Shown: positions 21,327 to 29,022 of the stretch, in pieces
How the letters are laid out: each line of letters begins with the position of its first letter
Position numbering within the stretch: the first letter of the stretch is position 1
Virus record (IMG/VR): IMGVR_UViG_3300018019_000005
Span: 62,001 to 126,000 of that record
DNA: 64,000 nucleotides
DNA from: a virus
Reading direction: 5' to 3' (one strand)
The notes under the pieces: generated by a model
What the model was told of the DNA's origin: nothing
Database searches by the model: none
What the model saw: the letters and a program-made list of their open reading frames with translations, nothing else
Position numbers and translations under genes: made by a program

Positions 21327-22124
21327 GTGGAGCCATATGGGGAAGTATACATTATCGTAAACCAAGTCAACAACAAGGTATATATCGGGCAAACCATAAG
21401 AACCCTGCACGAGCGATGGCTGGCTCATTGTAGGAGAGCCAAAGCGGGTGGGACAAATTGTGCATACTTCTATAATGCCATCCGAAAATATGGAGAAGGT
21501 AGCTTCAAAGCCTATCGTATAAATGTTGCCTTCTCCAAAGAAGAATTGGATACCCTTGAGGTCTCCTATATTGAAAAGTTTAAGGCGTGCGACCCTGAAT
21601 ATGGATACAACTCAACTCTTGGAGGCGGAGGGGTAGTTGCGAATGAGGCTACTCGTCAAAAATTCAAAGAGGCGAACAAAGGCGAAAGAAATCCAATGTT
21701 TGGTAAGCATTGTTCAGAGCAGACTAGACAAAGGATGAGTGCCTCCCAAAGGGGACACTCAGTCCCAGAAAGCACTAGAAAGGCTGTTGCAGAATCAAAC
21801 AGGAGAAGAGCTGGAAAACCACAAGCTCCCCACAAGTCTGGCTGGAAACACTCCGATACCAGTAAGCAAAAAATGCGGGAAGCATTAAAAGGAAGAACCT
21901 CGGCTTGGAATAAAGGCAAAAAAATGCCAGAAGGCTTTGGTGAAAAAATAGCCAAGGCAAAGCGTGGGAAACCACGACCGGTGCATGTAATAGCAGCCTT
22001 GAGGGAAGCTAATAGAAAAAGACCACCTGTGCGCTGGTTATGTAAAGATGGCGTAGCAATCAAAATTGCGGCATCCGAAGTTATTAACCGCCTCTGTGAT
22101 GGTTGGAGGCTAGGAAGGAAATAA
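21327..22124 (+). CDS. GIY-YIG homing endonuclease, 265 aa
   Basis: GTG start behind AAGGAGAG. GIY-YIG domain in residues 5-95 (VYIIVNQ, KVYIGQT, catalytic R at HERW, E in LEVSYIEKF). Then several NUMOD3 repeats (NPMFGKHCSEQTRQ, GWKHSDTSKQK) and a C-terminal helix-turn-helix-like end. AT-rich insertion between the HNH gene and the last two tRNAs. Confidence 0.9.
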   Translation: MEPYGEVYIIVNQVNNKVYIGQTIRTLHERWLAHCRRAKAGGTNCAYFYNAIRKYGEGSFKAYRINVAFSKEELDTLEVSYIEKFKACDPEYGYNSTLGGGGVVANEATRQKFKEANKGERNPMFGKHCSEQTRQRMSASQRGHSVPESTRKAVAESNRRRAGKPQAPHKSGWKHSDTSKQKMREALKGRTSAWNKGKKMPEGFGEKIAKAKRGKPRPVHVIAALREANRKRPPVRWLCKDGVAIKIAASEVINRLCDGWRLGRK

Positions 22125-22134
22125 ACAAGTTTAC

Positions 22135-22224
22135 GCCCCCGTGAGCGGAGATGGACATCGCAACAGTTTCCTAAACTGTCTATGCCGAAAGGCATCGCAG
22201 GTTCGAGTCCTGCCGGGGGTACCA
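22135..22224 (+). tRNA. Class II tRNA with CCT anticodon (Arg by anticodon)
   Basis: Acceptor GCCCCCG/CGGGGGT, D-arm of the Leu/Ser type, anticodon ACAGT-TTCCTAA-ACTGT, long variable arm ATGCC-GAAA-GGCAT, T-arm GCAGG-TTCGAGT-CCTGC, CCA. The anticodon reads Arg AGG, but the architecture is that of Leu/Ser tRNAs, so the amino acid is uncertain. Confidence 0.75.
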
Positions 22225-22231
22225 AATTTAC

Positions 22232-22306
22232 GGGGGAATCGTCTAACGCAAAAGGCACCCGTCTTCTAAACGGGCAATCCGGGTTGGACTCCCGGTTCCC
22301 CTTCCA
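22232..22306 (+). tRNA. tRNA-Arg (TCT)
   Basis: Acceptor GGGGGAA/TTCCCCT, anticodon CCCGT-CTTCTAA-ACGGG, T-arm CCGGG-TTGGACT-CCCGG (C56 replaced by G), CCA. Confidence 0.88.
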
Positions 22307-22324
22307 ATTCCCAAGGAACACCAT

Positions 22325-22537
22325 ATGCTGCTCGATTGCGATAAGCGAAACGTGAGGGTCGTAGCCTCCTTGAACGATGCCAAGGGGCACTCGGAGAACC
22401 TCGGGCGTGTCGTATGGGCGCAGGTAGACGACCGCCCGGAGTGGCTGTACAAGGTCTACCCTGGAGGGCGGGTAATCCAGTACCCCGTGGCGAAGACCTG
22501 GACGAAGGGTCGCCCGGAGGGATTGGAGACCGCATGA
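22325..22537 (+). CDS. Hypothetical protein, 70 aa
   Basis: AAGGAACACC before ATG. Small beta-rich protein, unrecognised; its TGA overlaps the ATG of the next gene. Confidence 0.65.
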   Translation: MLLDCDKRNVRVVASLNDAKGHSENLGRVVWAQVDDRPEWLYKVYPGGRVIQYPVAKTWTKGRPEGLETA

Positions 22538-22923
22538 GGATTCTTTGCTGCTACTACGGTGGAAACAGCAGGTCGGTATCGTTGGCTATGCTGCTAAAGC
22601 TGAACCATGGTCAGCGAGACGTTCTATCAGTAGGATTGGGATACACCTCCGAGGCTACCAAGCGAGTGCTGTTCGATTGGTCGGATGTTATTGTTATTGT
22701 CGGGGAACGCTTCCTCTTTGACCTTGTACCGGGAGACCAGCAACGTAAGATTGTTTGGGTCAACATTGGACCGGACAGGTGGTACAATCCAACCCATCCC
22801 GAACTCGTGGGGAAGTTGCTTAAAGTTCTGGATTTTTGGGGAAAAAACGGAGCCATTCTATTTTATACCGACCCCGAGCTTCCCCCGGAGTTGCTGGACA
22901 TCAAAACCAACCCATGTCCATAG
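22534..22923 (+). CDS. LMW-phosphatase-like protein, 129 aa
   Basis: The pattern GGNSRS near the N-terminus, then GLGYTSEATKRVL and WSDVIVIV, and PTHPELVGKL near the end follows the predicted protein tyrosine phosphatases of the COG4551 type. The catalytic Cys spacing to Arg is one residue longer than C-x5-R, so activity is doubtful. ATGA overlap with the preceding gene. Confidence 0.45.
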   Translation: MRILCCYYGGNSRSVSLAMLLKLNHGQRDVLSVGLGYTSEATKRVLFDWSDVIVIVGERFLFDLVPGDQQRKIVWVNIGPDRWYNPTHPELVGKLLKVLDFWGKNGAILFYTDPELPPELLDIKTNPCP

Positions 22924-22958
22924 GGAGTTCCAAGTTTGCAGCAGAAGACTGGAGAGCC

Positions 22959-23351
22959 ATGAGCAAAAAGAAGGACGCTGAGTCGGAGCACAGGGTACTG
23001 GTTTCATTCTTTTGGGATGAAGAACGGATGGGCGATGTTGAAGGCTTGTTCGTCACCACCAAGGAAAAAATCGAGAAGTCCCTCGGCAAGGAAGTTTACT
23101 TCGGGGAAATTCTCGGCAAGCATTCGGAAATTTTTGGGACGCTGAAAAAGGAAGACTTCACAGTGAAGTCCGACGACCCGGCGTTCATTGACAAGTTGGT
23201 CGAAATCATCGGGGCCGAAACCATCTCTGGATACAACCCGTTCGATTACCTTGAAGAAGAACCGGAACTGGACGAGGGATTCATCACAGTAACGGGAACT
23301 CTCCCACTCATTTCCTACTACGTCTTAGACATTGAATTTGTAGAGCTATAA
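22959..23351 (+). CDS. Hypothetical protein, 130 aa
   Basis: Start at ATG 22959 behind TGGAGAGCC; the frame is open upstream. Acidic, unrecognised. Ends just before a strong hairpin that separates it from the convergent gene. Confidence 0.7.
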   Translation: MSKKKDAESEHRVLVSFFWDEERMGDVEGLFVTTKEKIEKSLGKEVYFGEILGKHSEIFGTLKKEDFTVKSDDPAFIDKLVEIIGAETISGYNPFDYLEEEPELDEGFITVTGTLPLISYYVLDIEFVEL

Positions 23352-23364
23352 CGCCAAGCTGAAA

Positions 23365-23386
23365 CCCCGGAGGCTGCCCTCCGGGG
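23365..23386. terminator. Hairpin between convergent genes
   Basis: CCCCGGAG-GCTGCC-CTCCGGGG, an 8-bp perfect GC-rich stem in the 42-nt gap between the + gene ending at 23351 and the - gene ending at 23394. No T-run; likely a bidirectional pause or RNA-end stabiliser. Confidence 0.5.
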
Positions 23387-23393
23387 ATGTCAG

Positions 23394-23702
23394 TTACGCA
23401 TTGTTGAGGCGGTCCTCGAAGTCAGCCCGGCGTGCGTCAAGCTCTTCCTGCCGCTCGTTCAGTTCCGCCTGCTCAGCGTCAATCTCCGCCTGCTCGGCTT
23501 CGATTTCATCCTCTTCTTCGGCGAACTCTTCGGTCTCTCCATCCACTTCCACGTCGGCGGAGACTTCACCGTCTTCGGCTACTTCTTCAACCTCGGCAAC
23601 CTCTTCACCTTCGGTCACCTCATCCAACTCCTCCAGTTCAGCATCACTCATGACCGTCATGGTGCCTTCCCAGAGGTCTACCTCTATCATAATTGAAGCC
23701 AT
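23394..23702 (-). CDS. Highly acidic coiled-coil protein, 102 aa
   Basis: AGGAGGAATT before ATG. Residues 20-95 are Glu/Asp/Ala with heptad-like spacing (EAEQAEIDAEQAELNERQ). Low-complexity acidic composition; could be a DNA-mimic or scaffold-type protein, but nothing proves it. Confidence 0.75.
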   Translation of the reverse strand: MASIMIEVDLWEGTMTVMSDAELEELDEVTEGEEVAEVEEVAEDGEVSADVEVDGETEEFAEEEDEIEAEQAEIDAEQAELNERQEELDARRADFEDRLNNA

Positions 23703-23811
23703 AATTCCTCCTGTGGTTTGAATTAGAGGATAGGGACCGCATCCTCTGGCGGATTCACTAAAGGGGTGGGTAGTTGTTAATTTTGGTGTAAAGAAAACCG
23801 GCTAATTTTCA

Positions 23812-24081
23812 TCAGAATTTAACCGGCCAATCTTGCATAATAGGGGTGGGAAATTTCCAACCGGTTAGGATAGGCTGGGTCTGTTTTTGCTGCCCACATC
23901 CGCACTCTTCACATATCGCCGGGCGCTTGCGATTGTCCCGGCAAAGCCAAATCCACACGCCATTTTCGTACAGTACCTCATGCTCACACTGATAGCATCC
24001 CCGGCAGCGGGAACACCGGTACAATTTCCATCCGCATTGCCAGCAGGTTACGTCATGTACCGGACAATTCTCTCGGGACAT
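23812..24081 (-). CDS. Cys-rich zinc protein, 89 aa
   Basis: Start at the Met of MSREN behind TTTGGAGACCCG. Many CxxC pairs (CWQCG, CSRC, CYQC, CEECGCG) suggest several zinc sites. Unrecognised. Confidence 0.65.
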   Translation of the reverse strand: MSRENCPVHDVTCWQCGWKLYRCSRCRGCYQCEHEVLYENGVWIWLCRDNRKRPAICEECGCGQQKQTQPILTGWKFPTPIMQDWPVKF

Positions 24082-24445
24082 CGGGTCTCCAAAATACACA
24101 CAGGTTGTCGGTCATGGGTTGGTAGGACGAACAGCACTCGGGGCGGTTCTCATAGATGGAGCATCGGCCCTCGGGGGTAATCTTGGGGCAGTAGTACCAA
24201 AGCTTCACAATTTCCCCCTCCTTGGATTGAAACTCCTCCTCTATCCCTCCCACCTTAAAAGGCATCCCGGCAGCGGTCAGCATCGCCTGCCCATCTTCAA
24301 ACATGGAAACTTTCCAGAAAGTCTCGGGGATGACCGGGTCTTTCTCATGGAAAGGCAGGCAAAACCTGCGACAACAAGCTCCCGGTTCCGGGCAGATGGA
24401 ACACAGCCAACTACTCTTTTCGATTTTTGCGAGCGCTGCTGGCAC
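24053..24445 (-). CDS. YkgJ/UPF0153-like metal-chelating protein, 130 aa
   Basis: Cys pattern CSICPEPGACCRRFC followed by CPKITPEGRCSIYENRPECC matches the CxxC...CC and CPxL-x-G-x-C-x-IYexRP signature of the YkgJ zinc/iron-chelating family. The frame is open upstream to 24622; GTG 24445 with GGAGG 9 nt before is preferred. Overlaps both neighbours. Confidence 0.65.
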   Translation of the reverse strand: MPAALAKIEKSSWLCSICPEPGACCRRFCLPFHEKDPVIPETFWKVSMFEDGQAMLTAAGMPFKVGGIEEEFQSKEGEIVKLWYYCPKITPEGRCSIYENRPECCSSYQPMTDNLCVFWRPDVPRELSGT

Positions 24446-24734
24446 GTTGCTTCGCCTCCCACAGCAAGTTGAAATACTCCCCATGCTGGGGGATGTGTTC
24501 ACTCTTCTCCAGCCCCAGCGCCTCCCACATCCGGTCCACGCACAGACCGCAGATGACTGTGGCACTCTCACCAACAAGAAATCCGTCCCGCTTGTCCTCT
24601 TTCGATTGAACAATCTTGACATCGCCGAAATGGCTGCGGCAATCGAGGGCGGCTCGTATCACGTCCAGCAGCTTATACTGTGACGCTGGCTTTCCTACCA
24701 GCTTTGGTTTTTTTACCGGTGCTGATTTCCGCAT
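24411..24734 (-). CDS. Hypothetical protein, 107 aa
   Basis: GGGAGGCACAG before ATG. Basic ends; central ATVICGLCVDRMWEALG. Unrecognised. Confidence 0.65.
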   Translation of the reverse strand: MRKSAPVKKPKLVGKPASQYKLLDVIRAALDCRSHFGDVKIVQSKEDKRDGFLVGESATVICGLCVDRMWEALGLEKSEHIPQHGEYFNLLWEAKQRASSARKNRKE

Positions 24735-24843
24735 TCTGTGCCTCCCGTAACGAAATGGCGTTGGACTTCGCCGTGGATATGCCCGTCAAGGCGTACTCTC
24801 GGCTGGTGGGGTCAAGGTGATTTTCCTTGGCGTAACCCTCCAC
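24673..24843 (-). CDS. Possible small protein, 56 aa
   Basis: Frame open from a TTG at 24864; GTG at 24843 is another start. No good ribosome binding site, and it overlaps the next gene by 62 nt in another frame. Basic C-terminus. Weak candidate. Confidence 0.3.
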   Translation of the reverse strand: MEGYAKENHLDPTSREYALTGISTAKSNAISLREAQNAEISTGKKTKAGRKASVTV

Positions 24844-24899
24844 TATAAAATACTCTACAAACAAAATATACGTTGACTATGACTTTCATATAGTGGGGG
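24837..24899 (+). promoter_or_regulatory. 11-bp SD-masking stem with promoter in loop
   Basis: CCTCCACTATA (24837) pairs with TATAGTGGGGG (24889-24899), which contains the ribosome binding site of the HNH gene at 24905. The loop holds TTGACTATGACTTTCATATA. Transcripts starting upstream would hide the SD; transcripts from inside would not. Confidence 0.6.
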
Positions 24900-24904
24900 T
24901 GATT

Positions 24905-25489
24905 ATGCCTGACGTAATTTGTAGTGGTTGCAACAAAACGTTTTCAAAGTCTGAAAATCGGATACAAACGTGGTTAAAACGTAGGAATCAGAGGCACTTT
25001 TGCAGTAAAAAATGTCGGCGGGAATTAACTGTAAAGACCCACACAGTGGGGTGTTCCGTATGCAAAAACTACTTCATCAAGGTCGGGATGCCAACTGATA
25101 GGATAAAAAACCACTATTGCCCCAACTGTCGAGGTAAAGTTGAATTTAAGTGTTGCATCTGTGGGAAATCATATAAACGATATAAATCGGCCATTCGTTT
25201 CCGAAAAAGAAAGAAGAACTATTGTTCAAAACAGTGCAAAAATGTTGGACAACGCATGGATTGGGGTGTCATTACTAATCGAGCTAGTCTTAGATTAAAG
25301 TGGGTTCGTCAGTTCGGCAAGGCTGCCCTTATTTGTGTTCGATGTAAGTATGACAAACCCTATAATATCGAACTTCACCACAAAATTTATGTTGTAGATG
25401 GGGGAAGTAACAATCCCGATAACCTAGAACCACTATGTAAAAATTGCCATGGAGAAGAACACTACAAAGTCAAGCCGGACGATGATTGA
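24905..25489 (+). CDS. HNH homing endonuclease with zinc fingers, 194 aa
   Basis: ATG 24905 behind GGGGGTG (in-frame GTG at 24893 rejected). Three zinc-finger-like units (CSGCNKTF...CSKKC; CSVC...CPNC; CCICGKSYKR...CSKQC) precede the nuclease core (CVRCKYDKPYNIELHHKI, NLEPLCKNCHGEEH). AT-rich, lies between divergent unrelated genes. Confidence 0.87.
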   Translation: MPDVICSGCNKTFSKSENRIQTWLKRRNQRHFCSKKCRRELTVKTHTVGCSVCKNYFIKVGMPTDRIKNHYCPNCRGKVEFKCCICGKSYKRYKSAIRFRKRKKNYCSKQCKNVGQRMDWGVITNRASLRLKWVRQFGKAALICVRCKYDKPYNIELHHKIYVVDGGSNNPDNLEPLCKNCHGEEHYKVKPDDD

Positions 25490-25520
25490 CGGCTGTATAA
25501 ATAATACACAAAAATTGGAA

Positions 25521-25535
25521 AAATCCCAGTATTAT
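25521..25535 (+). promoter_or_regulatory. Promoter AAATCCCAGTATTAT, leaderless arrangement
   Basis: TATTAT at 25530-25535 preceded directly by AAAAATCCC. The ATG at 25541 is 5 nt downstream with no SD, the same geometry as at 537. Confidence 0.55.
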
Positions 25536-25540
25536 TCTTT

Positions 25541-26599
25541 ATGAAACTTACTCCCGTGATGGTTCACCGGTCGGACTTCGACACCGACCAGATTATCCAC
25601 GCCCGGTGGGACCGGCTATTTGAGTTCGAGTCATTGACATGGGATGCTGAATTCCTCGCCATGGGTTACCACCACCCGCATCAACCCGGAGAAATGCCGG
25701 GGTACGCCAGCGGCGTGGTTCTGGGACTAAGCACTATTTTCACCGACATTCCTAAGAAATTTCCCATCAAAGACCTTCTCACCCTTCTGCAAGAAAAAGC
25801 GCAATCCTGCTGCATGGAAGAAGTGGAGCAACGTCTCACCTTAATGGCAAGACGTTGTTCTCAGCTTGATTGTGCGGGGGATAGCCCGAACCCCACAGAT
25901 GAGGAGAAGAAAACGGCGGAGTTAGCCGATAATATGATAGACCACTTGAGTCTCATCGAAGCTACCGAACGTGCCTGCGGGGAAACCACCCTCGTGGATG
26001 CACTGGCGTGGATTTGCGTCTGGGAGAGCGAGCGGGCTATCCGGCAAGCATTCGATAGCTGCCGTGCATCAGGCAACACTGTAGTCAACTTCGAGACGGC
26101 AACGTGGGAGACCTGCTTTAAGGTATGCATCAAGGCGGTAATGGAAGAGTGGGACAAACGACACCCCAAGAAGAGATGGGGACCGAATGCAACACAGGAA
26201 ACCCCGGAGGAGCGGCTTACCCGTCTGGAGGGCAAGGTACACGAGTTGGAAAAGGTCCACCCGGATTTGAATGCTTTGGCATCCAAGGTGGACAAGAGCA
26301 GTGCCGAAATGGGTCGTCTCCGGGTCCTCGTTGGCGAGAAGTTGCCGGGTTTGGAGGATATCAGGGACCAATGCCGCCACGCACACGCTGTAGGTAAAGA
26401 AGAAGTGACGGGAGTAAGACGGCTCGCTGACGCCTGTGCCACAAGGCTGGAATTAAATCACGTAAGAGACAAGATAACTTCCGTACTCAAAGAGTTGGGA
26501 TGGACCATCGCATGGGACGAGGATGGACAACCAATATGGAACGGAAGTAGAGAGAGGCATAATGGACCGGTCGATTCAAAAATTATTGGGTATAGCTGA
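25541..26599 (+). CDS. Hypothetical protein, 352 aa
   Basis: Unrecognised. Residues about 220-300 include heptad-like segments (LTRLEGKVHELEKVHPDLNAL), probably a coiled coil. Appears leaderless. The last 38 nt overlap the next gene. Confidence 0.75.
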   Translation: MKLTPVMVHRSDFDTDQIIHARWDRLFEFESLTWDAEFLAMGYHHPHQPGEMPGYASGVVLGLSTIFTDIPKKFPIKDLLTLLQEKAQSCCMEEVEQRLTLMARRCSQLDCAGDSPNPTDEEKKTAELADNMIDHLSLIEATERACGETTLVDALAWICVWESERAIRQAFDSCRASGNTVVNFETATWETCFKVCIKAVMEEWDKRHPKKRWGPNATQETPEERLTRLEGKVHELEKVHPDLNALASKVDKSSAEMGRLRVLVGEKLPGLEDIRDQCRHAHAVGKEEVTGVRRLADACATRLELNHVRDKITSVLKELGWTIAWDEDGQPIWNGSRERHNGPVDSKIIGYS

Positions 26600-28076
26600 T
26601 GATGCCAAGCGCATCTATCGTTTCATCGAAGGTGATGTGCAGAAAGAAGAGTACCAGTACTGCCAGATGTTGGACCAACTGGTATTTGGCGACAAGGGCT
26701 ACGTGGATACCCTCGGACAGACGTGGGAGATGATTCACGACCCTCGTTTCCAGAAGATTGAGAACCTGTTCCTCACCGAGCGCAAAGCAGTATTCGGCGG
26801 CAACGCCAGCATTGGACGCCAGTACATGACAGCGGATGGTATCTTCGTATCCATCACCACGGCGGACTTGGAAGAATACACGGAAATCCTTGGGGAAGGC
26901 CGGTATTTCCATACCATCATTGCCCACCCCAACGAAACCTGCCCCGTGCGTCTATGGAATTTCCGGCTCTACCCGGATATGCTCGCCGCCAACAAGTGGG
27001 AAGTCCCGAAGCCCGAACCAGACCTGAAATGCACCTGTAGCGAGAAACAAGAGGGTCTGGTCATCAACGCCGACTCTCAATTGGTAGCATGGGTCAAGGA
27101 CCCCCGGCAGCTTAAAGATGCCTCCGACGACTTCCTGTGGGCGTTCATTAGACGGGAATGCCCCAACTACTTCTCACAGGGAGGCAGCCCCAATCCATTG
27201 GCAAGACGGTTATTCGACTTGTTCCGGGCGGACCTCTTGGGGCTTATCGCCGACTACACACCCACGCCATTAGTGGACGCCTTCATCGAACTCGAAACCG
27301 GGGATATAACCACCGGGGCTACAGAGGATGAAAAACCCAAGGTCTTCCTCGAAGCCGACATCTTGGAGAAGGCGCTGACTTACCGGGCAACCATGCGAGC
27401 CACGGCGGCAAAGATTTTGAAGCAGGTGGGAATCGTGGCACAACTGCGGTCACTACCTGACCCCCGGCTCACCGATTTTGAACGGGACCACATGCTCCGC
27501 ATGGTCTATCAGTCTGACTGGCCTGACGAGAAGGTCCCTCTGGTCATGAATTTGATGACCTATTTAAGCGGCGTAACAAGAAGGCCCTATGAGGACCGGT
27601 TAAGGGAACAACTTGCTCGTGCCTCCGAGGATGCGCTCGAAGACTGCCGGGACCTGCAATCCGGCAAGCTCGAACCTATCAATCAAGAAACCGAACCGGC
27701 TGTGGAAACCGACCTTGACCCCCACGCCGCTGTATTGGAGTCCATCCTCCGCAACCCCATCAAGGCGGAACTGTTTCTTATTTGGGTAGGGGCGGAAGAA
27801 CGGGGAGAGAATGGTAAGACCGAGGAAGAGAAACTCAACATGCGCCGGTTGAACTCCATCCTCACTCCCATGTTCACGGACCCGGAGTTCGAGTTGGACG
27901 AAAAGAAGTACTGGGAATACATGGACCAAGCCAACCGGCTCGGCTACTATGGTAAACCCACTGTGCAGGTTGTCAAGGAGACGGTCCTCGGCGGCGGCAA
28001 ACCCGGTGACCCTTGTCTCCTCAAGGAAGTCTACGAGCAAAAGAAGAAAGACGAACCCACCGAGGAGGCAAAATGA
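26562..28076 (+). CDS. Hypothetical protein, 504 aa
   Basis: Start at ATG 26562 behind AGAGAGG, inside the previous gene. Large acidic protein; a CTC motif lies at about residue 170. No domain recognised. ATGA overlap with the next gene. Confidence 0.78.
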   Translation: MDRSIQKLLGIADDAKRIYRFIEGDVQKEEYQYCQMLDQLVFGDKGYVDTLGQTWEMIHDPRFQKIENLFLTERKAVFGGNASIGRQYMTADGIFVSITTADLEEYTEILGEGRYFHTIIAHPNETCPVRLWNFRLYPDMLAANKWEVPKPEPDLKCTCSEKQEGLVINADSQLVAWVKDPRQLKDASDDFLWAFIRRECPNYFSQGGSPNPLARRLFDLFRADLLGLIADYTPTPLVDAFIELETGDITTGATEDEKPKVFLEADILEKALTYRATMRATAAKILKQVGIVAQLRSLPDPRLTDFERDHMLRMVYQSDWPDEKVPLVMNLMTYLSGVTRRPYEDRLREQLARASEDALEDCRDLQSGKLEPINQETEPAVETDLDPHAAVLESILRNPIKAELFLIWVGAEERGENGKTEEEKLNMRRLNSILTPMFTDPEFELDEKKYWEYMDQANRLGYYGKPTVQVVKETVLGGGKPGDPCLLKEVYEQKKKDEPTEEAK

Positions 28077-28339
28077 GGGAAGTAGGTATACGGGTAGGAG
28101 CAATTTGCAGTGGTGATGAAAAGACCAAAATCCTGAAATTTTTCGGGTACGGCGTGTACGAGGGAGACTTCGTTCCCCCAGCCGGGGCCGGGGGTTTTGC
28201 TCAGATGTGCCACGAGGCCGAAGTCACCAACCCCCGCATCAAGCTAGACAATGGAAACACCGTGTGGGGCGGCGAATGCTGGTGGGGACCGGAAGAGCAA
28301 ATCAAGAAGAAGGTCGATGCCTGCATTGCCGCTGGATAG
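28073..28339 (+). CDS. Hypothetical protein, 88 aa, with in-frame TAG before a longer end
   Basis: GAGGAGGCAAA and ATGA overlap define the start. Ends at TAG 28337-28339, but the same frame continues with 22 sense codons of Lys/Ala/Glu type to a TAA at 28406 that overlaps the next ATG as TAATG, the normal junction in this genome. The stop may be a nonsense mutation or a readthrough site. Confidence 0.65.
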   Translation: MREVGIRVGAICSGDEKTKILKFFGYGVYEGDFVPPAGAGGFAQMCHEAEVTNPRIKLDNGNTVWGGECWWGPEEQIKKKVDACIAAG

Positions 28340-28407
28340 AAAATTGAGGAAGTCGGCATTAAGAAGCTGCGGACCGCCGAGAAGAAAGCAAAGAAAGCGA
28401 GAAAATA

Positions 28408-28773
28408 ATGGCAATCGTTCAGTACGAGCATCACGGAGTAAAGGTGTTTGTGGAAGACCGGCTCAAGGGAACGCACCGGGGCAACTGTCTGTGCTTCAAG
28501 TGCGCCTCCTTCAAGCCGGGGACCCCGGAAAACTGCCCCAAGGAGCAGGAGCTTTATGAATACTGTGTCAAGCATGGCATGACCACGCCGGTCTATGAGT
28601 GCCCGGTGTTCGTGGAAATCAAGCCGGAAATAAAGAGGGTGGAAAAATTCCCGGATTGTCAGTATTGTCAAATGGGTGTGGAACACACCCACAGCAAGAC
28701 CACCAAATCATCGGCGGTTGCAACCCAGCCGCTCATCAACGTAAAGGCCACTGCTTACAAAGAGCAGAGCTAG
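28408..28773 (+). CDS. Cys-containing hypothetical protein, 121 aa
   Basis: TAATG start. Cys pairs CLCFKC, CQYCQ and a PENCPKE segment suggest metal binding. Its 3' end overlaps the convergent gene by 66 nt. Confidence 0.7.
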   Translation: MAIVQYEHHGVKVFVEDRLKGTHRGNCLCFKCASFKPGTPENCPKEQELYEYCVKHGMTTPVYECPVFVEIKPEIKRVEKFPDCQYCQMGVEHTHSKTTKSSAVATQPLINVKATAYKEQS

Positions 28774-29019
28774 GAGACCACCCTGGCGATTGTAGCCGCT
28801 CCCGAGGGAGCAGTAGTTCAAGACGGCGACGGCATGGGCGTACCCTTGACCGAGGATACGTCGTAGTTTGTTACGGACAGCCCAATGCTCATCGCAGTAG
28901 AACCAGAGTTGTCCCCAACCCTGTAGAGGAAACCAGTTTCCCTCTATGTTATAGGCGGGCTTGCCACAGATTTTTCCCTTAATAAAAAGCCCGCACTTTC
29001 TGTTCTTGGCTACAGGCAC
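28708..29019 (-). CDS. Hypothetical zinc protein, 103 aa
   Basis: GTG start behind AAAGGAGTAGCCT. CGLFIKGKICGKPAYNIEG then WFYCDEHW looks like a C-C-C-H zinc site of the type seen in small phage proteins. Overlaps the convergent gene tail to tail. Confidence 0.6.
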   Translation of the reverse strand: MPVAKNRKCGLFIKGKICGKPAYNIEGNWFPLQGWGQLWFYCDEHWAVRNKLRRILGQGYAHAVAVLNYCSLGSGYNRQGGLLALLFVSSGLYVDERLGCNRR

Positions 29020-29022
29020 AGG

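Noticed and set aside
23401-23721. Ser-rich plus-strand open frames opposite the acidic gene
   Set aside because: They mirror the Glu/Asp codons of the real minus-strand gene and have no SD.
28073-28408. TAG recoding across the genome
   Set aside because: Many genes here (for example thyX, the gene ending at 10989 and the one ending at 11362) stop at TAG, and no CTA-anticodon tRNA was found.
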